Assembly: GCA_965197395.1 (NCBI GenBank) | Contig: CBDANB010000007.1 | Coordinates: forward strand, 1,178,001 to 1,242,000 | Direction of reading: 5' to 3' | Length of the DNA stretch: 64,000 bases | DNA from: CAZYFH01 sp965197395 | Lineage (GTDB): Bacteria; Acidobacteriota; Vicinamibacteria; Vicinamibacterales; UBA8438 | Position numbers and translations under genes: made by a program | Part shown: positions 50,774 through 59,969 of the stretch, one piece after another | Numbering within the stretch: the stretch's first letter is position 1 | Layout of the letters: each line of letters opens with the position of its first letter | The notes under the pieces: generated by a model | What the model was told of the DNA's origin: nothing | Seen by the model: only the letters and a program-made list of their open reading frames with translations | Database searches by the model: none

Positions 50774-52308
50774 TGCCGCCGAACGCGGCGCCCGACGAGT
50801 GGACCGTCGCGACGATTCGCGCCGCGGTGGCCAGCGGCGACCGCTCGGCCGTCGACGTGTGCCAGACCTACCTCGACTGGATCGCCGAGGCTGACGGATA
50901 CCTGAACGCCATGACCCTGGTGCTCCGAGACGAAGCCCTTGCTCGGGCCGCCGAGGTCGACGCGCGCCGTGCCGAATGGCGCGATCGACCACTGCTCGGG
51001 GTCCCCATCACGATCAAGGACGTCATCTGCACGCGCGGTCACCCAACGACGGCCGCGTCGCGCATGCTCGAGGGGTTCCGGCCGCCATACGACGCGACGG
51101 TCGTTGCGCGCCTACGCGCGGCGGGCGCCATCGTGATCGGTAAGACCAACTGCGACGAGTTCGCGATGGGGTCGTCCACCGAGCATTCGGCCTACGGGCC
51201 CACCCGCAACCCGTGGGCACCGAGCCGCACGCCAGGTGGGTCGAGCGGCGGGGCAGCCGCTGCGGTCGCGGCCCGGTTTGCGCCGGCCTCGATCGCCTCC
51301 GATACCGGCGGCTCGATCCGCCAACCCGCAGCGTTTTGCGGCGTCGTCGGTCTCAAGCCGACCTATGGTCGCGTCTCCCGCTACGGCCTCCTCGCCTTTG
51401 GATCGTCGCTCGATCAGATTGGCCCGATCACGCTGACGGTCGCCGATGCGGCGACCGTCTTCGAGGCGATCGCGGGTGCCGATCCCTGCGACGCGACGTC
51501 TGTCGATACGCCTGTCGCCCCCGTCGACGCCAACCTGACGCGTGGGACCGCCGGCACGCGTATCGGGGTGCCGCGCGCCGTCCTCGATGCGAGTGACGCG
51601 TGTCTCGATGCACACGTGCGGCAGTCGTTCGAGTCGGCGCTCGGCAGGCTGGCGGAGCTCGGCGCGGACGTGGTCGACATCGAGCTTCCGCACGCCGGAT
51701 ATGCCGTGCCGGTCTACTACCTGGTCGCGCCAGCCGAAGCGAGCGCCAACCTCGCCCGATACGACGGCGTGCGATTCGGTTTCCGCGCGGCGCCGGCCGA
51801 ACCGGACAGCCTGCCGACGGCCTCGCTGGCGGGCATGTATGACCGGACGCGACACGCGGGATTCGGCGCCGAGGTGAAGCGGAGAATCATGCTCGGCACC
51901 TACGCGTTGAGCGCCGGGTACTACGACGCGTACTACCGAAAAGCCCAGCAGGTGCGAAGCCTGATCCGCCGTGACTACGACGTCGCGTTCGCCGACCAGG
52001 GCGTCGACGTCGTCGCCATCCCGACGACCCCGTCGCCGGCGTTCGCCCTCGGTGAGCGCACGGACGACCCGCTCTCGATGTATCTCGGCGATGTCTTCAC
52101 CGTGAGCGCCAACCTGACCGGGCTACCCGCGATCAGCCTGCCGGCTGGCCTGACGGCGGACGGGCTCCCGACGGGGTTCCAGCTGATCGGCCGCCCATTC
52201 GACGAGTCGATGCTCTTCCGACTCGGCGGAGCGCTCGAGCGTGCGGCGCCATGGTGGCGCGAACGACCGTCCGTGGCGGGATTCGGGGGCGAAGACCCCG
52301 TCTCGTGA
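50773..52308 (+). CDS. gatA: Aspartyl/glutamyl-tRNA amidotransferase subunit A
   Basis: 511 residues. The amidase signature is present: the catalytic lysine in LGVPITIKDVICT, the Gly-Ser-rich GGSSGGAAAAVAARF, the catalytic serine region SIASDTGGSIRQPAAFCG and LKPTYGRVSRYGL. It releases ammonia from glutamine for tRNA-bound Glu/Asp. The ATG overlaps the gatC stop. The last ~9 codons are encoded by a stretch resembling the tail of the structured repeat (52282-52303), so the C-terminus may be a repeat-derived extension. Confidence 0.95.
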   Translation: MPPNAAPDEWTVATIRAAVASGDRSAVDVCQTYLDWIAEADGYLNAMTLVLRDEALARAAEVDARRAEWRDRPLLGVPITIKDVICTRGHPTTAASRMLEGFRPPYDATVVARLRAAGAIVIGKTNCDEFAMGSSTEHSAYGPTRNPWAPSRTPGGSSGGAAAAVAARFAPASIASDTGGSIRQPAAFCGVVGLKPTYGRVSRYGLLAFGSSLDQIGPITLTVADAATVFEAIAGADPCDATSVDTPVAPVDANLTRGTAGTRIGVPRAVLDASDACLDAHVRQSFESALGRLAELGADVVDIELPHAGYAVPVYYLVAPAEASANLARYDGVRFGFRAAPAEPDSLPTASLAGMYDRTRHAGFGAEVKRRIMLGTYALSAGYYDAYYRKAQQVRSLIRRDYDVAFADQGVDVVAIPTTPSPAFALGERTDDPLSMYLGDVFTVSANLTGLPAISLPAGLTADGLPTGFQLIGRPFDESMLFRLGGALERAAPWWRERPSVAGFGGEDPVS

Positions 52309-52319
52309 GAAGCCCGTGG

Positions 52320-52646
52320 CTAGGCGGCCGCGGCGGGGCGGAAGAGCACGGCGAAGACTCCCCACACGACGGCGGCGAGCAGCAGCAACGGAAGCAATGG
52401 AAGGACGACGGTGACGGCCAGCGCGACGAGACCCGCGGCCGCAACAAGGGGAACGATGGCGACGCCAACGAGGCCGCCGAACACGGCCTTGACCAGCAGC
52501 AACGGCAAGAGCAGCATCCAGCCGATGAGTCGGAGCGGCAACAGGACGAGCCAGACCAAAGCTTTCAGGACCATCAGCATCGTGACCACCATTCCGGCGA
52601 CCACGAGTCCGGCGACGAGGAGCGCGATGAGGGCAACAATCTCCAT
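52320..52646 (-). CDS. Small very hydrophobic membrane protein
   Basis: 108 residues made almost wholly of hydrophobic segments (ALIALLVAGLVVAGMVVTML, ALVWLVLLPLRLIGWMLLLP, VALAVTVVLPLLPLLLLAAV), probably four. No motif of a known family. It lies 6 bases after the gene at 52653 on the minus strand and ends 11 bases from the gatA stop; it is probably the last member of the rpoZ-containing operon. Confidence 0.55.
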   Translation of the reverse strand: MEIVALIALLVAGLVVAGMVVTMLMVLKALVWLVLLPLRLIGWMLLLPLLLVKAVFGGLVGVAIVPLVAAAGLVALAVTVVLPLLPLLLLAAVVWGVFAVLFRPAAAA

Positions 52647-52652
52647 CGTGTG

Positions 52653-52916
52653 CTAATCCTTACGGCCGGCCTGCTCCAGAAGCTCCGGGGTCCGGAGTTG
52701 GTCCGCCGGCCCGCGAGGCGCGTCCGGAGACAGGTATCCGAATCCGCGTTTCTGCTCGTCATACAGGTTGCGCACGATGAGCGAATCGCGCTGGGACCGA
52801 AACTTCAACTTCGTGAAGCCGAAGACAAAGACGAAGCCGATGAAGAGGAACAGCACGAACCCGGTCGACAGGAGCAGGCCTTGCAACGCGCCGACCGCGA
52901 TCTCGAACGGCGTCAC
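52653..52916 (-). CDS. Small membrane protein downstream of rpoZ
   Basis: 87 residues: a hydrophobic N-terminal region (AVGALQGLLLSTGFVLFLFI, plus VFVFGF) and a polar tail (RSQRDSLIVRNLYDEQKRG). No recognised family. The GTG start at 52916 overlaps the rpoZ stop as GTGA, so the two are translationally coupled. Confidence 0.6.
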   Translation of the reverse strand: MTPFEIAVGALQGLLLSTGFVLFLFIGFVFVFGFTKLKFRSQRDSLIVRNLYDEQKRGFGYLSPDAPRGPADQLRTPELLEQAGRKD

Positions 52917-53239
52917 GCGCCCCCGCTTCCGGGCGGCTTGGGCTCCGGCACTTCATAGAGGACCAACCCGCCGTCCACCTCGCGCATCGCCACTCGCTCG
53001 AGCTTGCTCTGTGGATCGGGGCGCACGCCGGTCTCGGGATCGGGTGTGAGATGCTTCAGGCGCGGCAACGCGCCGCGCCGCAGCTGCTTTGCCCGCTGCG
53101 CGGCCACGTCGACGTAGAGGAAGCGGCTTTCGATCGGCGGGAGTGGGTCGCGCTCGACCGGCGGCTCCGGTTCGGCACTGGCGCCGGAGTCGATGTCCGT
53201 TACGGATTCCGCCTCGGTCAGCCCGTCTTCTTCACTCAT
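52913..53239 (-). CDS. rpoZ: RNA polymerase omega subunit-like protein
   Basis: 108 residues. ESRFLYVDVAAQRAKQLRRG and ERVAMREVDGGLVLYEVPE match the conserved core of the omega subunit, which helps assemble RNA polymerase. The acidic, proline-rich N-terminal extension (about 35 residues) and a spacer between the two core blocks make it longer than the E. coli form. It overlaps the 74-residue gene upstream by 8 bases and the next gene by 4. Confidence 0.8.
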   Translation of the reverse strand: MSEEDGLTEAESVTDIDSGASAEPEPPVERDPLPPIESRFLYVDVAAQRAKQLRRGALPRLKHLTPDPETGVRPDPQSKLERVAMREVDGGLVLYEVPEPKPPGSGGA

Positions 53240-53456
53240 AGCCGTCAAGAATACGCGAAACGGTTGGGCGCTGTCTCCCATGATCTGATGGCCACGGCGC
53301 GCCGATCCCCGGTACAGCTTCGAACCACTCCCCATTGAGCACGTAGTACGCGGGCTCGCCAGCGATATACAGCACGACACCCCCGATGTCGTCGGTCACG
53401 GGCACGATCGATCGCGCATCGAGGTCCGTGCGTCGAGGATGGGCTTGGTCGGTCAT
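53232..53456 (-). CDS. Small protein of unknown function upstream of rpoZ
   Basis: 74 residues. GGVVLYIAGEPAYYVLNGEW is the only structured-looking block; the rest is polar. No family recognised. It overlaps the start of the rpoZ-like gene by 8 bases and has a candidate promoter at 53502-53530 on the minus strand, so it seems to be the first gene of the rpoZ operon. In other bacteria this place is commonly held by gmk. Confidence 0.5.
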   Translation of the reverse strand: MTDQAHPRRTDLDARSIVPVTDDIGGVVLYIAGEPAYYVLNGEWFEAVPGIGAPWPSDHGRQRPTVSRILDGYE

Positions 53457-53501
53457 CGGCTCGTGTGACTGCCGCCTCCTGTCGAGGGGAAAGGTAAACC
53501 G

Positions 53502-53530
53502 ATCGTAGCGAATATATTATTGGTTGTAAA
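53502..53530 (-). promoter_or_regulatory. Candidate promoter of the rpoZ operon
   Basis: On the minus strand TTTACA (53525-53530) and TACGAT (53502-53507) are spaced by 17 bases, 46 bases before the start at 53456. Confidence 0.45.
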
Positions 53531-53572
53531 GTATAAAATATTAGTTATATATACTCATATCATAGGCATAAA
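53510..53572. other. AT-rich island between divergent genes
   Basis: About 63 bases are almost wholly A and T in a GC-rich genome, with runs such as TATAAAATATTAGTTATATA. It lies between the divergent rpoZ operon and ymdB-like gene and contains candidate promoter elements for both. Easy melting or binding by an AT-preferring protein are the plain possibilities. Confidence 0.6.
53524..53553 (+). promoter_or_regulatory. Candidate promoter of the ymdB-like gene
   Basis: TTGTAA at 53524-53529 and TATATA at 53548-53553 are 18 bases apart, about 70 bases upstream of the ATG at 53620. Confidence 0.35.
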
Positions 53573-53619
53573 GTCGGACTCCGCCAGGTAGGGCGTCTGA
53601 TGTGAACGATTTATGAGGA

Positions 53620-54468
53620 ATGTGCGATCATGAGTCGAAAGTGCGCATTCTGTTTGTTGGGGACATCGTGGGTAAACCCGGGCGCGAGATCGCCCGGCGT
53701 GCCATCCCGCCGCTGGTTGATCGTCGCGAGATAGATCTGGTCATTGCCAACGTGGAGAACGCGGCCGGCGGCAACGGCATCACGCGCGACACGGCCGAGG
53801 CGCTGCGTGACGCTGGCATCGGCGTTATGACGACCGGAAACCACGTCTGGGACAAGAAAGAGGCGCTGAGCTATATCGAGCTGGAGCCGCGGCTGCTCCG
53901 GCCTGCGAACTACCCCGCCGGGGTTCCGGGCCGTGGCCGCTATGTGGCGCGCACGGCGGACGGCATCGCGGTCGGCGTCATCAACGTGATGGGACGGATA
54001 TTCATGAACCCCCTCGACAATCCCTTTCACGTGGTCCGTGACGAAATCGAGGCGGTACGCGCCGACGCGGACGTCCGCGTCGTGCTCGTCGACTTCCACG
54101 CCGAGGCGACATCCGAAAAGGTCGCGATGGGGTGGCATCTCGACGGCGACGTGACGGCGGTCGTCGGGACGCATACGCACGTGCAGACCGCCGACGCGCG
54201 GATCCTGCCGGAGGGAACTGCGTATATCACCGACGTCGGCATGACCGGCCCGTGCGATTCCGTCATTGGCGTCGACACCCGGCCGGCGTTGAAACGTTTT
54301 CTCGACGGGATGCCGGCCCGTTTCGACACGGCGACCGGGAACCCACACCTCAATGCGGTCATCGTGACGGCGGACGCAGCGACTGGCCTGGCGAACGGTA
54401 TCGAGCGGCTCGACTTGTCGGCGCACGACGTCGAGGCGCTCACGCACCACGTGGTATCGGTTCCGTGA
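53620..54468 (+). CDS. YmdB-like metallophosphoesterase (TIGR00282 family)
   Basis: 282 residues. The metal site is ILFVGDIVGKPGREI with later ANVENAAGGNG, TTGNHVWDKKEAL and VGTHTHVQTADARILPEG and DVGMTGPCDSVIG, all diagnostic for the YmdB group of 2',3'-cyclic-nucleotide phosphodiesterases. The ATG at 53620 has GAGGA directly before it; a GTG at 53641 is an alternative start. The gene opens an operon with xseA overlapping its stop. Confidence 0.9.
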   Translation: MCDHESKVRILFVGDIVGKPGREIARRAIPPLVDRREIDLVIANVENAAGGNGITRDTAEALRDAGIGVMTTGNHVWDKKEALSYIELEPRLLRPANYPAGVPGRGRYVARTADGIAVGVINVMGRIFMNPLDNPFHVVRDEIEAVRADADVRVVLVDFHAEATSEKVAMGWHLDGDVTAVVGTHTHVQTADARILPEGTAYITDVGMTGPCDSVIGVDTRPALKRFLDGMPARFDTATGNPHLNAVIVTADAATGLANGIERLDLSAHDVEALTHHVVSVP

Positions 54469-55907
54469 CCGACCGCCTCCCCTTCGACCAGCCCGATCCC
54501 GGACCGACGCCGCGCCCGGGTCCTGATCCTGATCTTGGTCCGGGTCCTGATCCGACGCCCGGGATCCGCCCGCGCATCCCCCGTCGCGTGTACACCGTGA
54601 CCGAGCTGACGTCCTCGATACGCCAGCTGCTCGAGTCGAGCTACGCGGAGGTGTGGGTCGAAGGCGAGATCTCCAACTGCCGCACATGGAAGACCGGTCA
54701 TCTGTATTTCACGCTGAAGGATGGTGGTGCGCAGATCCGCGCCGTCATGTTTCGGTCGGCGCTGCGATATCTCCGCTTCGGCGCAGAGGATGGTCTGCAG
54801 GTGGTCGCCAGGGGTCGTCTCGGGGTCTATGAACCGAAGGGCGAATACCAACTGGTCGCCGAGCATCTCGAGCCGCGAGGGCTCGGCGCGCTGCAATTGG
54901 CCTTCGATCAGCTGCGCCGCAAACTCGCAGAGGAGGGGCTCTTTGACGCCGCACGCAAGCGACCGCTACCGGCGCTGCCACGTAAGATCGGTGTGGTCAC
55001 GTCGCTCGACGGCGCGGCGCTGCGCGACATCATTCAGGTGCTCGGCCGCCGGTATCCGAACGCGCATCTGGTGATCAGCGCGACGCGCGTGCAAGGAGAG
55101 GGCGCGGCGCCGGACATCGTCCGGGCGCTCGGACGTCTGCAACGCGTCGAGCGGATCGACGTGGTCATCGTCGGACGGGGAGGCGGTTCGATGGAAGACC
55201 TGTGGGCGTTCAACGATGAGCGGGTGGCGCGCGCCGTCGTCGCATCACCGGTGCCGGTCATCGCGGCCGTCGGCCACGAATCGGACTACACGATCACCGA
55301 TTTCGTCGCTGACCTGCGTGCGCCCACCCCATCGGCAGCGGCGGAGATGGTCGTGACGCGCAAGGAGGACATGGTCGACCGCATCAATCGCGCCGCCGCC
55401 AGGCTCGCGACCGGGGTGCGACGCGACATCGAGCGCCGACGCGTCAGGGTGCAGGCGGTCGCGAGCCGACCCGGCCTCGCGGGTTGGCCGGCGCGGCTGG
55501 TGCTGCGCGGTCGGCACACAGGAGAGCTGACACATCGTCTTGCCGGTGCGGCGAGGGCGGCCGTGAACGGACGTGAGCGTCGCGCGCACGCACTGGGCCT
55601 CCGATTGCAAGCGCTCGATCTCCGGCGGCGACTCGCCGAGATTCGCGCGCGTCTCACGGCCGCGCGGACAGGGCTCGTACGTGGCGTCGGCGATGTCTGT
55701 ACGACGCGCACGACAGGCCTGGCGAGACTCGCGGGGCGGCTGGATGCGCTCAACCCGTTGGGCGTGCTCGCGCGCGGCTACGCCGTTTGCTGGAACGACA
55801 CCCGGACGTCCATCCTCCGTGACAGCGCGGGTGTCGCCGTCGGCGACACCGTCCGCGTCACGCTGCATCGTGGCGAGCTCGAGTGCGACGTCAGGAAGAC
55901 CGAGTGA
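54465..55907 (+). CDS. xseA: Exodeoxyribonuclease VII large subunit
   Basis: 480 residues. The OB-fold and catalytic part contain VWVEGEISNCRTWKTGHLYF, LKDGGAQIRAVMF, VVIVGRGGGSMEDLWAFND and AVGHESDYTITDFVADLRAP. The first ~35 residues are rich in proline, aspartate and glycine (GPDPDLGPGPDP), a low-complexity lead not found in the core family. GTG start overlaps the previous stop. With XseB it degrades single-stranded DNA to oligonucleotides. Confidence 0.94.
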   Translation: MTDRLPFDQPDPGPTPRPGPDPDLGPGPDPTPGIRPRIPRRVYTVTELTSSIRQLLESSYAEVWVEGEISNCRTWKTGHLYFTLKDGGAQIRAVMFRSALRYLRFGAEDGLQVVARGRLGVYEPKGEYQLVAEHLEPRGLGALQLAFDQLRRKLAEEGLFDAARKRPLPALPRKIGVVTSLDGAALRDIIQVLGRRYPNAHLVISATRVQGEGAAPDIVRALGRLQRVERIDVVIVGRGGGSMEDLWAFNDERVARAVVASPVPVIAAVGHESDYTITDFVADLRAPTPSAAAEMVVTRKEDMVDRINRAAARLATGVRRDIERRRVRVQAVASRPGLAGWPARLVLRGRHTGELTHRLAGAARAAVNGRERRAHALGLRLQALDLRRRLAEIRARLTAARTGLVRGVGDVCTTRTTGLARLAGRLDALNPLGVLARGYAVCWNDTRTSILRDSAGVAVGDTVRVTLHRGELECDVRKTE

Positions 55908-56146
55908 CGGAGCCGACGATCACCGACTTCGAGACGGCTCTTGCAGAGCTGGAGTCACTCGTCAAGACGCTGGAGGACGGACAGCTGACGCTCGACAAAT
56001 CGCTCGAGCTCTTCGAGCGCGGCATCGAGCTGTCCCGGTACTGTCACACGCGGCTCGAAGAAGCGGAGCGTCGGATCGAGGTCGTGACCGAGCGGGGGGA
56101 GACCCGCCCCGCACCCTCCTCACTCACCGCGAACGAGGACGAGTGA
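55904..56146 (+). CDS. xseB: Exodeoxyribonuclease VII small subunit
   Basis: 80 residues, with TDFETALAELESLVKTLEDG and DKSLELFERGIELSRYC, the coiled-coil signature of XseB. The GTG start at 55904 overlaps the xseA stop by 4 bases and its own stop overlaps the ispA start in the same way. Confidence 0.93.
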   Translation: MTEPTITDFETALAELESLVKTLEDGQLTLDKSLELFERGIELSRYCHTRLEEAERRIEVVTERGETRPAPSSLTANEDE

Positions 56147-57102
56147 CGGCAACCTTCGATCGTGTGCCGCTCGAGCGATACCTGCGGTCGCGACGTGCCG
56201 ATATCGACGCCGCGCTGGAGGGGTTCCTTCCTGCGCAACCGGCCTGCCCGCCGCTCATGGCCGAGGCCATGCGCTACAGCCTGTTCGCCGGCGGCAAGCG
56301 TCTGCGGCCCATCCTGACGCTCGCCGCGGCCGAGGCCATGCCTGCCGCCCAGGGTCGCGACGCGTGCGACCTCGCGATGCCGGCGGCCTGCGCCATCGAG
56401 ATGATTCACACCTACTCGCTGATCCACGACGATCTTCCGGCGATGGATGACGACACCATGCGGCGCGGCCGCCCAACGTCGCACGTCATCTATGGCGACG
56501 GTATCGCCGTGCTGGCGGGCGATGCGTTGCTAACCGAGGCGTTCGGCGTGCTTGCGCGATATCCGCGAACCGATGAGCCGGACGTGGTGTCGAGAAAGGT
56601 CCGCGCGCTCGATCGCGTGGCCGAGGCGTCGGGCGTTGTCGGGATGGTGGGCGGCCAGGCGATCGACCTCGAAGCCACCGGTCTCGTGGGCGCCGAGCGG
56701 CTCTCGACCATCGACGGCGCGCTCGACGGCACCGCGCTCAGCGCGATGCATGCGCGTAAGACCGGCGCGCTCATTCGCGCCGCGGCGGTCGCCGGCGCGC
56801 TGATGGCGGGAGCGCCGGCGACCGTGGTGACGGCGGTTGACGACTATGCGACGCACCTCGGTCTCGCGTTCCAGATCGTCGATGACATTCTCGATGTCGA
56901 GGGCGGCGAGGCGGAGCTCGGCAAGACCGCCGGCAAGGACGCCGTGGCCGGCAAACCGACCTACCCAGCCCACTATGGGGTGGAGGAGTCGCGCCGCCTG
57001 GCCGCGCAGTCGATCGCCGGCGCCAAGGACGCGCTGGCGACCGGCCATCTCGGCGGGCGCCTCCAGGACATTGCAGATTGGGTACTGACGCGATCACATT
57101 GA
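56143..57102 (+). CDS. ispA: Polyprenyl synthetase (farnesyl/geranylgeranyl diphosphate synthase type)
   Basis: 319 residues. The two aspartate-rich motifs are DDLPAMDDDTMRRGRPTSH and FQIVDDILDVEGGEAELGK; the N-terminal GGKRLRPILTLAAAEA is also typical. The enzyme condenses isopentenyl diphosphate with allylic primers; product length cannot be fixed. GTG start overlaps xseB. In many genomes dxs follows; here tlyA does. Confidence 0.92.
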   Translation: MTATFDRVPLERYLRSRRADIDAALEGFLPAQPACPPLMAEAMRYSLFAGGKRLRPILTLAAAEAMPAAQGRDACDLAMPAACAIEMIHTYSLIHDDLPAMDDDTMRRGRPTSHVIYGDGIAVLAGDALLTEAFGVLARYPRTDEPDVVSRKVRALDRVAEASGVVGMVGGQAIDLEATGLVGAERLSTIDGALDGTALSAMHARKTGALIRAAAVAGALMAGAPATVVTAVDDYATHLGLAFQIVDDILDVEGGEAELGKTAGKDAVAGKPTYPAHYGVEESRRLAAQSIAGAKDALATGHLGGRLQDIADWVLTRSH

Positions 57103-57148
57103 CGCGGACGCAGGCCGCCGTGGAGCCCTGAGCCTTGAGCCCTAGCCG

Positions 57149-57901
<753 letters not shown>

Positions 57902-57945
57902 CTGCTCGCAACCTGTGCCAACGAGTTGAGTGTTGCGGGAGACAG

Positions 57946-58035
57946 CAGGCGCGCACAGCGCGCCTCGCGACCGCGGAGCGGGGCACTCGGGGTCCCCGCG
58001 CAGCGGTCGCGGGGGCTTGGGGAGAAGCCCCATCC
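57946..58035 (+). repeat. Structured intergenic repeat, copy 4
   Basis: Hairpin 1: 57948-57954 with 57958-57964. Hairpin 2: outer stem 57966-57974 with 58003-58011 (with A-T and C-G pairs where copy 1 has G-C and G-C), inner stem 57978-57983 with 57994-57999, ten-base loop CACTCGGGGT, GGA/GCA internal loop. Tail: GGGG (58019-58022) and CCCC (58028-58031). It ends 5 bases before the nadK ATG and so occupies the whole leader. Confidence 0.85.
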
Positions 58036-58040
58036 AGAAG

Positions 58041-58952
58041 ATGACGGCACCAACGGCGCCCGAGCGCATCGGGCCAATCACGACGGTTGGCCTCGTCGCG
58101 AAGACCCACTCTCCAAACGCCACGCAGGTTGTCCGCGATGCGGTCGCCTGGCTCGACGCGCGCGGCATTGAGAGCGTCGTCGAGGCCGACACGGCGCAGC
58201 AGGCGGGTCTCGCCGACCGATATCCGCGCTGCGCGAAAGACGATCTACCGACGGCCGCGGATCTCGCGCTCGTGATCGGCGGCGACGGCACGCTGCTCGA
58301 CGTCGCCCACCGGATTGCCGGCACCGCACCTGACACGCCGATTCTCGCGGTCAACTGCGGGAGCCTCGGCTTTCTGACCGAGATCACGCTCCCCGAGCTT
58401 CACGCCGCGCTCGCTTCGGTGATCGCGGGCGACGCCCGTGTCGACCAACGCCGGATGCTTCGCTCCGAGGTCCTGCGCGACGGGCACCCGACCGCCGAGC
58501 GTCTCGTCCTGAACGACGTCGTCATCGGGAAATCGGCACGGTCCAACATCATCGAGATGTCGATTTCGGTCGGCGACCAATTCGTCACGACCAGTCGCGC
58601 GGACGGCATCATCGTGGCGACGCCCACCGGATCGACGGCGTACAACCTGGCGGCCGGCGGCCCGATCGTCCACCCGGCCGTCGATGCGCTCGTCATCACG
58701 CCGATCGCCCCGCACACGCTCACCAACCGACCGATCGTCATCGCCACTGCGGCGCCCGTGACCATTCAGCCGGACCTCGCGGGGTCGCACCGCGAGGCGG
58801 TCGCGAGCTTCGACGGCCAGTTCACCGTCGAGCTCACCGACGGCGACGTGGTCGTCGTCGCCGCGGCGCCGCGCGCGCTGCGCGTCGTGCGGGCTGAATC
58901 GCGCAACTACTTCGCCGTGCTTCGCGAGAAGCTGAAATGGGGCGAGCGATGA
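58041..58952 (+). CDS. nadK: NAD kinase
   Basis: 303 residues. The catalytic GGDGT motif is in LALVIGGDGTLLDVAHRIAG, with the later NCGSLGFLTEI and TPTGSTAYNLAAGGPIVHP of NAD kinases. The first ~12 residues before TTVGLVAKTHSPNA are poorly conserved, and the ATG at 58041 has at most a weak ribosome site (AGAAG). It makes NADP from NAD. Structured repeat copy 4 lies immediately upstream. Confidence 0.93.
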   Translation: MTAPTAPERIGPITTVGLVAKTHSPNATQVVRDAVAWLDARGIESVVEADTAQQAGLADRYPRCAKDDLPTAADLALVIGGDGTLLDVAHRIAGTAPDTPILAVNCGSLGFLTEITLPELHAALASVIAGDARVDQRRMLRSEVLRDGHPTAERLVLNDVVIGKSARSNIIEMSISVGDQFVTTSRADGIIVATPTGSTAYNLAAGGPIVHPAVDALVITPIAPHTLTNRPIVIATAAPVTIQPDLAGSHREAVASFDGQFTVELTDGDVVVVAAAPRALRVVRAESRNYFAVLREKLKWGER

Positions 58953-59001
58953 GCGGCCTCGTCGGGCGATGACCCCGTCGTGGATGGAAAGCTGACGAGC
59001 G

Positions 59002-59967
59002 ATGCCGCGTCAGATCAGCCTCGACACCATTCGCGACGCGACGCGCCACATCTACACCGTGGCGCGGCGCACGCCGCTCGTGCGCCTGGATGCCACGGCA
59101 GTACCCACCGCCGGCGCTACCGATATCCATCTGAAACTCGAAACGCTCCAGCCGATCGGCTCGTTCAAGATCCGAGGGGCGTCCAACGCCGTCCGGCAAC
59201 TCACCCAGGCCGAGCGGTCGCGGGGCGTCTGGACCGTGAGCGCGGGCAACGCCGCGCAGGGCGTGGCGCTCGCCGCGCGGGCCGCAGACCTCGCGTGCTC
59301 GGTGCTGGTCATCGACGCGGCGCCGCAGACCAAGCGCGATGCGATCGCGCGTCTGGGCGCCACGATGGTCACCGCGAGTTACGACGAGTGCTGGGATGTC
59401 GTCGAACGGCGTGTCGCCGACCGCCTGCCGGGGTGTTTCGTGCATCCGTTTGACGATGACGCGTTCATCAGCGGCAACGGGACCATCGGACTGGAGCTCG
59501 TCGAGGACCTCCCCGATGTGGACGCCGTAGTGACATCGGTTGGCGGCGGTGGCCTGCTGGCCGGCGTGGCCACCGCCGTGCGGGCGCTCAAGCCGGACAC
59601 GAAGATCTTCGCGGCCGAGCCGGAGACCGCCGCGCCGCTCGCGTGCTCGCTCGCGGCCGGCACCGCACGAACGTTCGATGGGTGGCGTGCGTCGTTCGTC
59701 GACGGCTGCGGCGGGAAGTCGGTGACCCCGACGATGTGGCCGCTGCTCCGCGACCTCGTCGATGGCGCCATCGTGGTCTCGCTCGAAGAGGTGAGACGGG
59801 CAATGCGACTCATCGCTACCCGCGCGCACGTCATCACGGAGGGCGCCGGCGCGTGCGCGGTCGCCGCCGCACTGAGCGGGCGCGCGGGCGGCGGACGGAT
59901 TGCAGCCGTCGTCTCCGGCGGCAACATCGATCTGCCAACGTTTGCTCGACTCGTCACCGAGGCCTAG
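59002..59967 (+). CDS. PLP-dependent threonine/serine dehydratase
   Basis: 321 residues. The PLP lysine is in QPIGSFKIRGASNAVRQL; the cofactor-binding glycine run is SVGGGGLLAGVATAVR, with WTVSAGNAAQGVALAARAAD between. The enzyme deaminates threonine or serine, producing 2-oxobutyrate or pyruvate; the lack of a regulatory C-terminal domain suggests a catabolic or racemase-like type. It lies 2 bases before the phosphorylase gene. Confidence 0.88.
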   Translation: MPRQISLDTIRDATRHIYTVARRTPLVRLDATAVPTAGATDIHLKLETLQPIGSFKIRGASNAVRQLTQAERSRGVWTVSAGNAAQGVALAARAADLACSVLVIDAAPQTKRDAIARLGATMVTASYDECWDVVERRVADRLPGCFVHPFDDDAFISGNGTIGLELVEDLPDVDAVVTSVGGGGLLAGVATAVRALKPDTKIFAAEPETAAPLACSLAAGTARTFDGWRASFVDGCGGKSVTPTMWPLLRDLVDGAIVVSLEEVRRAMRLIATRAHVITEGAGACAVAAALSGRAGGGRIAAVVSGGNIDLPTFARLVTEA

Positions 59968-59969
59968 CG

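Noticed and set aside
53510..53572. AT-rich island as a replication origin
   Set aside because: No DnaA-box cluster is visible and dnaA/dnaN are not near; promoter use explains it well.
54510..54572. A tandem-repeat array or CRISPR in the xseA lead
   Set aside because: The units are short, imperfect and in-frame Pro/Asp codons; there are no spacers.
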